DNA from: Candidatus Puniceispirillum sp.
GTDB taxonomy: Bacteria > Pseudomonadota > Alphaproteobacteria > Puniceispirillales > Puniceispirillaceae
DNA: 64,000 nt
Direction: 5' to 3'
Assembly (NCBI GenBank): GCA_028382965.1
Contig: JAOEUK010000008.1
Location: 36,891 to 100,890 of the forward strand
A program made the translations under genes and the position numbers. The notes below the pieces were generated by a model. The model had not been told where the DNA came from and searched no databases. It saw nothing but the letters and a program-made list of their open reading frames with translations. This document shows, one piece after another, positions 52,267 through 59,684 of the stretch (its first letter is position 1; each line of letters opens with the position of its first letter).

Positions 52267-53502
52267 CTAAAGTCCCCGCTCATGAAATGGCAAAAAACTT
52301 AATAACGTACCTATTTCGACACCTGCATTTTCTAACGGTATCTCAACAAGCCCGTCTGCCCCTGTCAGCGATGAAATTACACCTGCCCCTTTACGACCAT
52401 GAAGTTGTAGCTTTTGCTCATCACCATTATTCACGAGAACCACTCGAAGAAATTCAGTGCGTCCAGCCTTTTTCTGATGCTCAAAACCAGCGGGCACGAT
52501 AAGTTTTAATAAAGATTGCGGTATTCCTCCGGCAAGCCTTGTTAATAAGGGTATAATTAATAGCCTGGTGCAGACAAACGCAGCAACTGGATTTCCAGGA
52601 AGGCAGAATATAAGCTTTTTACCAAATCTTCCCACCGCCATAGGACGTCCTGGTTTCATTGCCAATCGCCAAAACGCACATTCAGCGCCTATTGCTTGCA
52701 TAGCGCTCTGCGTGTGGTCCTCAATTCCATCTGATGCTCCACCAGATGAAATCACCACATCTGCTACTTTCAAAGCCTGTCGATAAGCATCAGTTAGAGC
52801 GCTTAGACTATCCGGTACAATACCATAATCAATCAATTCACTTCGATTATTTTTCAACATCGCTTTCAGCATTGGCCGGTTAGCATCAAAAATTTGTCCA
52901 AAACCTGCTTTATGCCCAGCAGGAACAACTTCATCACCTGTTGACAGAACCCCAACACGCAATCGCCGTTGAACTTGGATTTGGGCTGTTCCAGATGCGG
53001 CGAGTTGACCTATCAATGCTGAAGTTATAGTTTGTCCCTTGGTTATAACTATTTCACCTTTGGCAAGATTTTCGCCAGGGGCGCGCATATTACTGCCAGT
53101 AAATAATTTCTTAGAAATCAAAACCTTGTCGCCATTTCGCATACAATCCTCGTGCATAGCAACGCAATTTGAACCAGATGGCATAACTCCACCTGTATAG
53201 ATTTCAATTGCCTCACCTTGACCAATAACTCCATCAAAAGGATGTCCTGCACGGGCAACCCCAACAATCTTAAAGGGTCGTTCGGGAGCCTTAGTCAAAC
53301 TTTCAGAGTCTACGCCATAGCCATCAACAGCAGCATTATGTGTTGAAGGTAGGTCGAGATTACTTACCACTTTTTCGGTAGAAATACGGCCAAGCGCATT
53401 ATCTAATGGAACACTTTCACTAGCATCAAGTGCTATGATGCTCGCAAGCAAATGATCGAGTGCTTGATTGATAGGAATTGGAGGATTCCTGTGGCTAGTC
53501 AT
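52267..53502 (-). CDS. moeA: Molybdopterin molybdenumtransferase
   Basis: Inserts molybdate into adenylylated molybdopterin. 411 residues with the family layout: HNAAVDGYGVDS near 55 (usually HxSAMDGYA), GVARAGHPF, EIYTGGVMPSGSNCV, the central domain RVGVLSTGDEVVPAG near 184, and SSGGASDGIEDH and LPGNPVAAFV near 250-305. Start at 53502; it begins 4 bases after the mobB stop. Shares the operon with moaA, mobB and moaE. Confidence 0.95.
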   Translation of the reverse strand: MTSHRNPPIPINQALDHLLASIIALDASESVPLDNALGRISTEKVVSNLDLPSTHNAAVDGYGVDSESLTKAPERPFKIVGVARAGHPFDGVIGQGEAIEIYTGGVMPSGSNCVAMHEDCMRNGDKVLISKKLFTGSNMRAPGENLAKGEIVITKGQTITSALIGQLAASGTAQIQVQRRLRVGVLSTGDEVVPAGHKAGFGQIFDANRPMLKAMLKNNRSELIDYGIVPDSLSALTDAYRQALKVADVVISSGGASDGIEDHTQSAMQAIGAECAFWRLAMKPGRPMAVGRFGKKLIFCLPGNPVAAFVCTRLLIIPLLTRLAGGIPQSLLKLIVPAGFEHQKKAGRTEFLRVVLVNNGDEQKLQLHGRKGAGVISSLTGADGLVEIPLENAGVEIGTLLSFLPFHERGL

Positions 53503-53506
53503 AACT

Positions 53507-54052
53507 CTAACTTGCCTGTTTTAACTTAGTTTGAACAAGTATAAAAGAAGCGATACCAGCCACATCCTCAAGATCAAAAAAAGGCAAAGTACAATCTGGA
53601 ATTGACTCGTCGCTGGCAAGAGCGATCACCAAATCATCATTCGTATGAAGACGAGACTTGCCTACTGATGGACGATGAACTTCAATCTTTTCAATTGGAT
53701 AACGCTTAAATCCCTCAACCAAAACCAGTTCAGCAGGAACAAGTTGATCCATCAACTGTTCTAAATCAGGTTCAAGATTATCATGATGCTCGATAAAATG
53801 AGCCGACCGGCGAGCTGAAGACACAAGAACCTGGCGAGATCCCGCTTCTCGATGCCTAAAACTGTCTTTACCCACATGATCGGCATCAAAATCATGATGC
53901 GCATGTTTAATTGTCGCAACATCAATACCAGTGGCACTAATATGTGCTATAATTCTTTCAACTAATGTAGTTTTACCTGACCCTGACCAACCTGCAAAAC
54001 CAAAAACAGCTCCGTGCCGGCCAGGACGAATAAGGCTTACACCAGCATTCAT
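53507..54052 (-). CDS. mobB: Molybdopterin-guanine dinucleotide biosynthesis adaptor MobB
   Basis: GTP-binding accessory protein for dinucleotide addition to Moco. 181 residues with Walker A FAGWSGSGKTTLVERI near 20-35, the TIKHAHHDFDADHVGKDSFRHREAG region near 48 diagnostic for MobB, and LVLVEGFKRYPIEKIEVHR near 108. MobA, the guanylyltransferase, is not in the window. FDH alpha subunits use the bis-MGD form, fitting this neighbourhood. Confidence 0.93.
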   Translation of the reverse strand: MNAGVSLIRPGRHGAVFGFAGWSGSGKTTLVERIIAHISATGIDVATIKHAHHDFDADHVGKDSFRHREAGSRQVLVSSARRSAHFIEHHDNLEPDLEQLMDQLVPAELVLVEGFKRYPIEKIEVHRPSVGKSRLHTNDDLVIALASDESIPDCTLPFFDLEDVAGIASFILVQTKLKQAS

Positions 54053-54055
54053 TGC

Positions 54056-55072
54056 CTAGCCTCCGGTCACATTCATATGACGCGAAACGGAAGCAGCTGG
54101 CGCACGTCGGCTGATAATAAAATCATGCCCCTTTGGTTTCCTGCCAATGGCTTCTATAATAGCTTCTCTTAGGCCATCTTCACCACCAGAACGAAGCGCT
54201 TTAGCAAGATCTGCATTATCGTCTTGGCCAAGACACATATACAGCTGGCCGGTACAGGTTACCCGAACGCGGTTACAGGATTCACAAAAATTATGTGTCA
54301 TCGGCGTGATAAACCCAAGCCTACGGCCAGTTTCTTCAACTGTAACATAGCGTGCCGGTCCTGGAGACTGATGGGCACTGTCGGTAAGAGTAAAACGTTC
54401 TGACAAATCAGCTCGTACCTGAGAAAGTGGCAAATATTGGTCAACCCGATTTTCATTACCAATATCACCCATCGGCATAACTTCTATAACAGTCATATCA
54501 AATCCTTGATCACCGGCCCACGCAACCATATCACCAAGGTCAGACTCGTTGACACCTTTTAGCGCCACCGCATTCAATTTAATAGCAAGACCAGCTTTCT
54601 TTGCTGCCGTAAGTCCTTCAAGAACTTTATCAAGATCGCCCCAACGAGTGATTTTGCGGAATTTACCTGGGTCTAGAGTATCAATTGAAATATTTAATCG
54701 CTTGACACCACAGTCCATTAACTCATCAGCCATTTTATTTAATTGGCTACCGTTTGTGGTAATCGTCACTTCGTCTAAATTACCAGCCCTAACCTCATCG
54801 CCAAGGTTGCGAATTAATTGCATAATGTTCCGACGAACCAAAGGTTCACCGCCAGTCAGCCGAATTTTTCGTGTTCCCAATGCAATAAAATTACGGCAAA
54901 CCTGCTCAAGCTCTTCCAAAGACAACAACTCAGCCTTAGGCAAAAAAGTCATTTGTTCAGCCATACAATAAACACAACGAAAATCACAACGGTCTGTCAC
55001 GGATACTCGGATATAATCAACCGTTCTTCCAAAAGGATCGACTAAACTTTTTGGGGAAATTATATCTTCCAT
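54056..55072 (-). CDS. moaA: GTP 3',8-cyclase
   Basis: Radical SAM enzyme for the first step of molybdenum cofactor synthesis. 338 residues. The N-terminal SAM cluster is Cys29-Cys33-Cys36 in [14 protein letters not shown]; the second 4Fe-4S cluster motif is [19 protein letters not shown] near 265. The protein ends with Gly-Gly, which is important for GTP/radical chemistry in the family. MoaC, its partner, is not nearby. Starts 113 bases downstream of the protease gene; likely a separate or continued transcript of the formate island. Confidence 0.96.
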   Translation of the reverse strand: MEDIISPKSLVDPFGRTVDYIRVSVTDRCDFRCVYCMAEQMTFLPKAELLSLEELEQVCRNFIALGTRKIRLTGGEPLVRRNIMQLIRNLGDEVRAGNLDEVTITTNGSQLNKMADELMDCGVKRLNISIDTLDPGKFRKITRWGDLDKVLEGLTAAKKAGLAIKLNAVALKGVNESDLGDMVAWAGDQGFDMTVIEVMPMGDIGNENRVDQYLPLSQVRADLSERFTLTDSAHQSPGPARYVTVEETGRRLGFITPMTHNFCESCNRVRVTCTGQLYMCLGQDDNADLAKALRSGGEDGLREAIIEAIGRKPKGHDFIISRRAPAASVSRHMNVTGG

Positions 55073-55185
55073 AATCGTTTACATTACCCTCGTAGCTATG
55101 CCTATTAAACGAATCAGCCAAACTTAAAGAATTAGTATAGAGACACTTCAGCTTGAACGCTAGTCAAGACCAATCAATATTTCTT

Positions 55186-55926
55186 CTAGAATTCAATCCC
55201 CACTTTAGTTTGCGCAGTAAAACTAGCTCTTAATAATTGCACGGAAATTGCAAAATTGACACCAGCATCAATGTCAGCTTTTTTTGTAAAAATAGCATCA
55301 ACAAGGCCAACAAGCCGCCCCTTAGGGTCAACTAACGCGCCACCAGACATTCCTGGATTAACAGCAGCATCAGTTTGAATAAAATCTTCAATTTTATTAA
55401 TACCTATACCCACCCTATTCACGGCAGATACGACACCACAACTAATACCTATACCAAGGCCAAAACTGTTTCCAAGTGCGCAGACATGGCTTCCAATTAA
55501 TGGCTCCGTCTCAAGAACTTCTAAACTTTGGCCATGTAAAGTAGTTTTAAGAACAGCAATATCTCGACGCACGTCAATTGCGTGAATAACTGCTTCAGCT
55601 GATTTCCCAGAAAAATTAACGACTGTAATTAATTCAGCTTTTTTTACCACATGAGCTGCAGTGATAATGAAACCTGATTTTTTATCATCACCAAATTGAT
55701 AGTAAAAACCAGCTCCTGCAGGTGCAGTCCCTGGAGGCGCCCCAAATCCCGGCTTGTCATAGCCAGGCCATGATGGATTCACAACTACTATAGATTTATA
55801 AGCATTTTCCCATGTCTTTTGACTGTGATCTGCTTGTGCTTGTGAGTTAACCAAAAAAACCGAAGTTAAAATAAAAAAGTTGAGAACTTGAAATAAAATT
55901 TTGGGCCCTGTCAGGTTATTAAACAT
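55186..55926 (-). CDS. Exported trypsin-like serine protease (HtrA-like, no PDZ)
   Basis: 246 residues with an N-terminal signal peptide ending near VNSQAQA. The S1 triad is visible: His in IITAAHVVKKAE, Asp in DVRRDIAVLKT and Ser in AAVNPGMSGGALVDPKG. The family usually carries one or two PDZ domains; here the protein ends after the protease domain. So it is a stand-alone periplasmic protease. Between a 40-residue membrane peptide gene and moaA; a role in quality control of exported FDH components is inference from location only. Confidence 0.85.
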   Translation of the reverse strand: MFNNLTGPKILFQVLNFFILTSVFLVNSQAQADHSQKTWENAYKSIVVVNPSWPGYDKPGFGAPPGTAPAGAGFYYQFGDDKKSGFIITAAHVVKKAELITVVNFSGKSAEAVIHAIDVRRDIAVLKTTLHGQSLEVLETEPLIGSHVCALGNSFGLGIGISCGVVSAVNRVGIGINKIEDFIQTDAAVNPGMSGGALVDPKGRLVGLVDAIFTKKADIDAGVNFAISVQLLRASFTAQTKVGIEF

Positions 55927-56104
55927 AATGATTCCAATAAAACCGTTACTATTTTTAACGAATACATTTGCCAGTAAACAGACAAATCCTCCGCTGACAA
56001 AATCCGCGGTCTAGTCCTGTCAAACCGCCTAGGTGATGCTTTTTAAAACACCATTCACAATTTGTTAATATACGTTTAAATGCGAATAAATTATAGACAA
56101 TGCC

Positions 56105-56227
56105 TCAAAGACGGACATTAACACTAGAATAGACCGAAGCGGTATCCATGCCAGTACTTGTCAGTATATAAAAAGCTACCAGAGCAATAACTGTTGCAAA
56201 AGTGCTGCTGATCAAAAAAATTTTCAT
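56105..56227 (-). CDS. 40-residue single-pass membrane peptide
   Basis: A small ORF of 40 codons plus TGA, with a good Shine-Dalgarno GGAG 8 bases before the ATG at 56227. The product is MKIFLISSTFATVIALVAFY followed by ILTSTGMDTASVYSSVNVRL: one hydrophobic helix, then a short polar tail ending NVRL. It lies between the WD40-cytochrome c gene (57 bases upstream) and the protease gene. Signal-like N-terminus plus tail suggests an inner-membrane peptide with its C-terminus in the periplasm. No named family recognised. Confidence 0.55.
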   Translation of the reverse strand: MKIFLISSTFATVIALVAFYILTSTGMDTASVYSSVNVRL

Positions 56228-56283
56228 ATTGTGAGCTCCATTTCTTCGCGCTTGTCTAAAAATTGACTAATTTATTAGATTAT

Positions 56284-57654
56284 CTAGTCTTGAGTTGCAG
56301 ATTGCAAGAACGACACTAAATCTTCACGGTCTTTCGCGTTCTTCATGCGTTGGATCGGCATTTTTGTTCCTGGTGTTACCTTATCAGGTCCTTCTTTAAA
56401 CAAACGGTTGATGGTTGCCGCACTCCAAATGATATTTGACTGCTCCAAAGCCAGTGAATAGGAGTACCCCTCAAGCCCGCCAGCCTCACGTCCAAAAACA
56501 CCAAATAAGCTTGGGCCAGCTCGTCGCTTACCATCAGCCATCAAAGTATGACAAACACTGCATTTACGGGCAAACTGACTTTCTCCATTACTTATTTCTT
56601 GTTTTGGGTGGAACCGCCTAGCAGGGCCAGGTTTATCCAAAAACTCAGGTGGAAATTCATATATTGGCCAACGGGTAATGAAATCATCAAGCCCTGCAAC
56701 CATCAATGATTGGCGATCTGGCATAACCAATAAACTCCAAATTGGGCCATTGGCAGCATGAAAGTCCCGTATCACAGACCAGTCATTAGTATCCGTCAGA
56801 AGTACCCGTCCTTTTGCGTTGCCAAAACCAAGGAGGCCAGATTTTTTATCATAGTCAATTGACAGAACAGGGACTCTCTCTTCACCAATATAGAGCAATT
56901 CTTTTCTATCAGATAATTGTATAACCTTCATCACCCCATCTGACGATCCAAAAGCTAAAATACCTCGTGCCTCGTCCACCGCAAAGACCGACACACTCCA
57001 GCCATTATCGACAATACTTCTTAAATATTCATCATTTTCTAATTGCCAATAACGTATCTGGCCATCATAACCGGCGCTGTAAAGATACTTACTATCATCA
57101 GAAAATTGTACAGCATTCACTGGCCCATCATTCCCTTTGATGAAACGTCTTCTCCCTTCTGCATTCTTCAAACCAGAGCCCATTGGCCATATTCCAATGG
57201 TGCCGTCCCAACTTGCTGAAGCTAAAGTTTGACCATCTGGTGAAAAAGCCAAATGGACAACCTTTCCTTTGTGACCGCGCAAAACCACTGGGATAACGTT
57301 GCCACTATGTAATTCATTAGTTGGCCAAACAAGGACAAGACCATCGTCGCCAGCTGTAGCAAGCCACTCACCTTTTGGTGAAAAGCGTGAAGTATTTAAA
57401 GCAGCCTCATGTCCATAGAGCGTTGCCATCTCTGAAACATCATCTGATGACCATAAAACAGCTGAGTAATCAAAGCTAGCAGAGACAAAATAACGTCCAT
57501 CAGGCGACAATGCTAAGTCACGCACTGGCCCACCGTGAGCAGTAAAGCGGTCAAAAGCAACCGCTGGAATACTTATTATCACCGTATAAAATAATAACAG
57601 AAACCAGATAATCTTTAGTCTATCTGTTGCTAAAACAGGAAGGTTAGATGACAC
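56284..57654 (-). CDS. WD40-repeat protein fused to c-type cytochrome domain
   Basis: 456 residues from a GTG start. A signal or membrane segment (IIWFLLLFYTVIISIPAVA, ~15-33) leads to about seven WD40 repeats (HGGPVRDLALSPDGRYFVSA, HKGKVVHLAFSPDGQTLASA and others, ~40-340), then a mono-heme cytochrome c domain: CSVCH at 365-369, GPSLFGVFGR, and Met432 in GTKMPIQRM as probable axial ligand. The heme domain resembles mitochondrial-type class I cytochromes. It follows the FDH cytochrome b gene by 19 bases, so it may accept electrons from formate oxidation or scaffold the enzyme in the periplasm. The electron route is inference. Confidence 0.88.
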   Translation of the reverse strand: MSSNLPVLATDRLKIIWFLLLFYTVIISIPAVAFDRFTAHGGPVRDLALSPDGRYFVSASFDYSAVLWSSDDVSEMATLYGHEAALNTSRFSPKGEWLATAGDDGLVLVWPTNELHSGNVIPVVLRGHKGKVVHLAFSPDGQTLASASWDGTIGIWPMGSGLKNAEGRRRFIKGNDGPVNAVQFSDDSKYLYSAGYDGQIRYWQLENDEYLRSIVDNGWSVSVFAVDEARGILAFGSSDGVMKVIQLSDRKELLYIGEERVPVLSIDYDKKSGLLGFGNAKGRVLLTDTNDWSVIRDFHAANGPIWSLLVMPDRQSLMVAGLDDFITRWPIYEFPPEFLDKPGPARRFHPKQEISNGESQFARKCSVCHTLMADGKRRAGPSLFGVFGREAGGLEGYSYSLALEQSNIIWSAATINRLFKEGPDKVTPGTKMPIQRMKNAKDREDLVSFLQSATQD

Positions 57655-57673
57655 AAATCACCTATAAAAACTA

Positions 57674-58729
57674 TTATTCAGCAGGCTTTGGGCTGATTTT
57701 TTGATCTTCTTCTTCTACCCAAAGATTGTGATGTTCTTTCGCCCAATTGCGATCAACCATACCAGAATTCATAGCATCAAGCGCACCTTCCATACCAATC
57801 GAGCCAATATAAATGTGTGCTATAATCATGGTTGTCAAACCAAGTGACACAACGCCATGCCACAGTTGGTTCATCTGCTGCTCCTGTAATGCAGTGAAAT
57901 CAACAGGGAGGTTGAAGCCAACTGCGTTCAGCAAACCAAAGGTCTCCGCAAACATACTTGTTTGAAAAGGGAACATAAGCGCGATACCAGACATGCTTAC
58001 TGACAAGCCACCAACCATAACCGCCCAAAAAATTATTTTCTGCCCCGCGTTAAACTTACGCGCTGGGGGATGCACTCCCTTGGCAAAAATACCGCCACCC
58101 ATAGCCAACCATTTCAAATCAAGTTTACTTGGAATGTTGTGACGCACCCACAAGATAAATGACAAAGCTAAACCAATCATAAAAGCAAAAGCTAAGTAGT
58201 TGTGCGCAAGCTTTCCAAAAGCCGTAATTGTCGCAAAACTGTCCTTACCAACTATTGGGATAAGAACATATCGGCCATAAAGCAAATTTAAACCCGTTAA
58301 TCCTAACACAACGAATGAACCTGCCATCAGCCAATGGGCGAACCTATCAATGGTACCAAAACGCTGTATCCTATCCTCTGATGGACCAGCATCAATCCGA
58401 ATTCGACCACGAACAAAGTAAAAAATAGTCAATAACACAATAATGCCAATTATGCCGTAGGCACCATAAACAGACAAAGGTCCATTTCGAAATGCGCGCC
58501 AGTTATCACCTTCTGACTGGATCATCACCGCAGCAAGTTCATCTTTCATCTGCGACGTACCCGCATTCCCCGTGCGAACAAATCGCCACAAATCCGTGTC
58601 AGATTTGATACCGAGTGCAGTACCAGGAACCTCACCTTTTGTCTGAGCTAAAGTAGGCGTAGAGATGCCAACGGCACTAATAAAAATTACCGCCAGAACA
58701 ACAAAAATACCTATATATTTTCGTAACAT
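57674..58729 (-). CDS. fdhC: Formate dehydrogenase gamma subunit (cytochrome b556)
   Basis: Membrane anchor that passes electrons from the beta subunit to the quinone pool. 351 residues from MLRKYIGIF, chosen because GGAG stands 10 bases upstream; an ATG 11 codons earlier is possible. Order: signal segment, a periplasmic N-terminal stretch, then four to five membrane helices with heme histidines in DRFAHWLMAGSFVVLGLTG, LAHNYLAFAF, LWHGVVSLGLT and AHIYIGSIGM. Typical NiFe/FDH cytochrome b family. Follows a small lipoprotein gene in the FDH operon. Confidence 0.93.
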   Translation of the reverse strand: MLRKYIGIFVVLAVIFISAVGISTPTLAQTKGEVPGTALGIKSDTDLWRFVRTGNAGTSQMKDELAAVMIQSEGDNWRAFRNGPLSVYGAYGIIGIIVLLTIFYFVRGRIRIDAGPSEDRIQRFGTIDRFAHWLMAGSFVVLGLTGLNLLYGRYVLIPIVGKDSFATITAFGKLAHNYLAFAFMIGLALSFILWVRHNIPSKLDLKWLAMGGGIFAKGVHPPARKFNAGQKIIFWAVMVGGLSVSMSGIALMFPFQTSMFAETFGLLNAVGFNLPVDFTALQEQQMNQLWHGVVSLGLTTMIIAHIYIGSIGMEGALDAMNSGMVDRNWAKEHHNLWVEEEDQKISPKPAE

Positions 58730-58763
58730 ATTACCTGGTCTCCTCAACTTTAGAACTCTCAAG

Positions 58764-58964
58764 CTAATCAGCGCTTTGACCTTTTGAACGTAGCACCAGC
58801 TGACGCAGCTGAGCTTCCGTCAATTTCTGATCTTCCTGCCCTAGGTAGGTTCCCTTCTCATAGCTAAGAACCCGATTCTGTTCCTCTTCAGCGCACGCAA
58901 TCAGCCCAAAAGACAGTGCAAGAAGCGAAAGGAAAACAAAAAATTTACGAATAATTGCAATCAT
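58764..58964 (-). CDS. Small lipoprotein of the formate dehydrogenase operon
   Basis: 66 residues from MIAIIRKFFVFLSLLALSFG, preferred over an ATG 48 bases upstream because it gives a proper lipoprotein signal with lipobox LIAC (Cys near 24). The mature part is short and charged (AEEEQNRVLSYEKGTYLG, then QDQKLTEAQLRQLVLRSKGQ-type helix). Located between the beta and gamma subunit genes. Function unknown; position and conservation of similar short lipoproteins in FDH clusters suggest assembly or anchoring. Confidence 0.6.
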   Translation of the reverse strand: MIAIIRKFFVFLSLLALSFGLIACAEEEQNRVLSYEKGTYLGQEDQKLTEAQLRQLVLRSKGQSAD

Positions 58965-59082
58965 TTGTCCCTCATAAAACCTAGAAACAAGTGCCATTAT
59001 TCCACAATGCAACTGGGCTAAAAAAATAAAAAATAGATGGCCCTTATAACAGACAAAGGGCCACCATTATAGGTGTGTTGGA

Positions 59083-59673
59083 CTAGCCTTTAATAGAGTA
59101 AGCTGTACCCCATCCCCATGCACCAGATCCAAATCCGCGGGCAACAATACGCTCTCTGAAGATGTTGGAGACCTGGTCTCCATCACCGGCGAGCAACGCC
59201 TTGGTAGAACACATTTCCGCACAAATTGGCAGTTTTCCTTCAGCAAGACGGTTACGACCATATTTCTGGAATTCGCTACTGCTCATATCGTCCTCTGGAC
59301 CACCAGCACAGAATGTACATTTGTCCATTTTACCACGTGAGCCATAGTTACCAGCCTGTGGATACTGTGGTGCCCCAAAGGGACACGCGTAGAAGCAATA
59401 ACCACATCCAATGCACAGATCTTTTGAGTGCAAAACCACACCTTGGTCTGTCTGGTAAAAACAATCAACGGGACAAACGGCCATACAAGGCGCGTCTGAA
59501 CAGTGCATACATGCAACTGAAATAGATCGTTCCCCTGGCTTACCGTCTTGGATGGTGACCACCCGACGACGATTTACGCCCCAAGGAACTTCATGTTCAT
59601 TCTTACATGCGGTAACACACGCGTTACATTCGATACAACGTTCTGCATCACATAGAAATTTCATTCTTGCCAT
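59083..59673 (-). CDS. fdhB: Formate dehydrogenase beta subunit (4Fe-4S ferredoxin-like)
   Basis: Electron-transfer subunit with four [4Fe-4S] sites. 196 residues. Cys motifs: CIECNACVTACKNEHEVPWG (Cys13, 16, 19, 23), CMHCSDAPCMAVCPVDCFYQ near 56, CIGCGYCFYACPFGAPQ near 87, and CTFC near 117. Lacks the C-terminal membrane helix of E. coli FdnH, so it depends on the gamma subunit for anchoring. Follows fdhA by 11 bases. Confidence 0.94.
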   Translation of the reverse strand: MARMKFLCDAERCIECNACVTACKNEHEVPWGVNRRRVVTIQDGKPGERSISVACMHCSDAPCMAVCPVDCFYQTDQGVVLHSKDLCIGCGYCFYACPFGAPQYPQAGNYGSRGKMDKCTFCAGGPEDDMSSSEFQKYGRNRLAEGKLPICAEMCSTKALLAGDGDQVSNIFRERIVARGFGSGAWGWGTAYSIKG

Positions 59674-59684
59674 GTCTACCTCCT

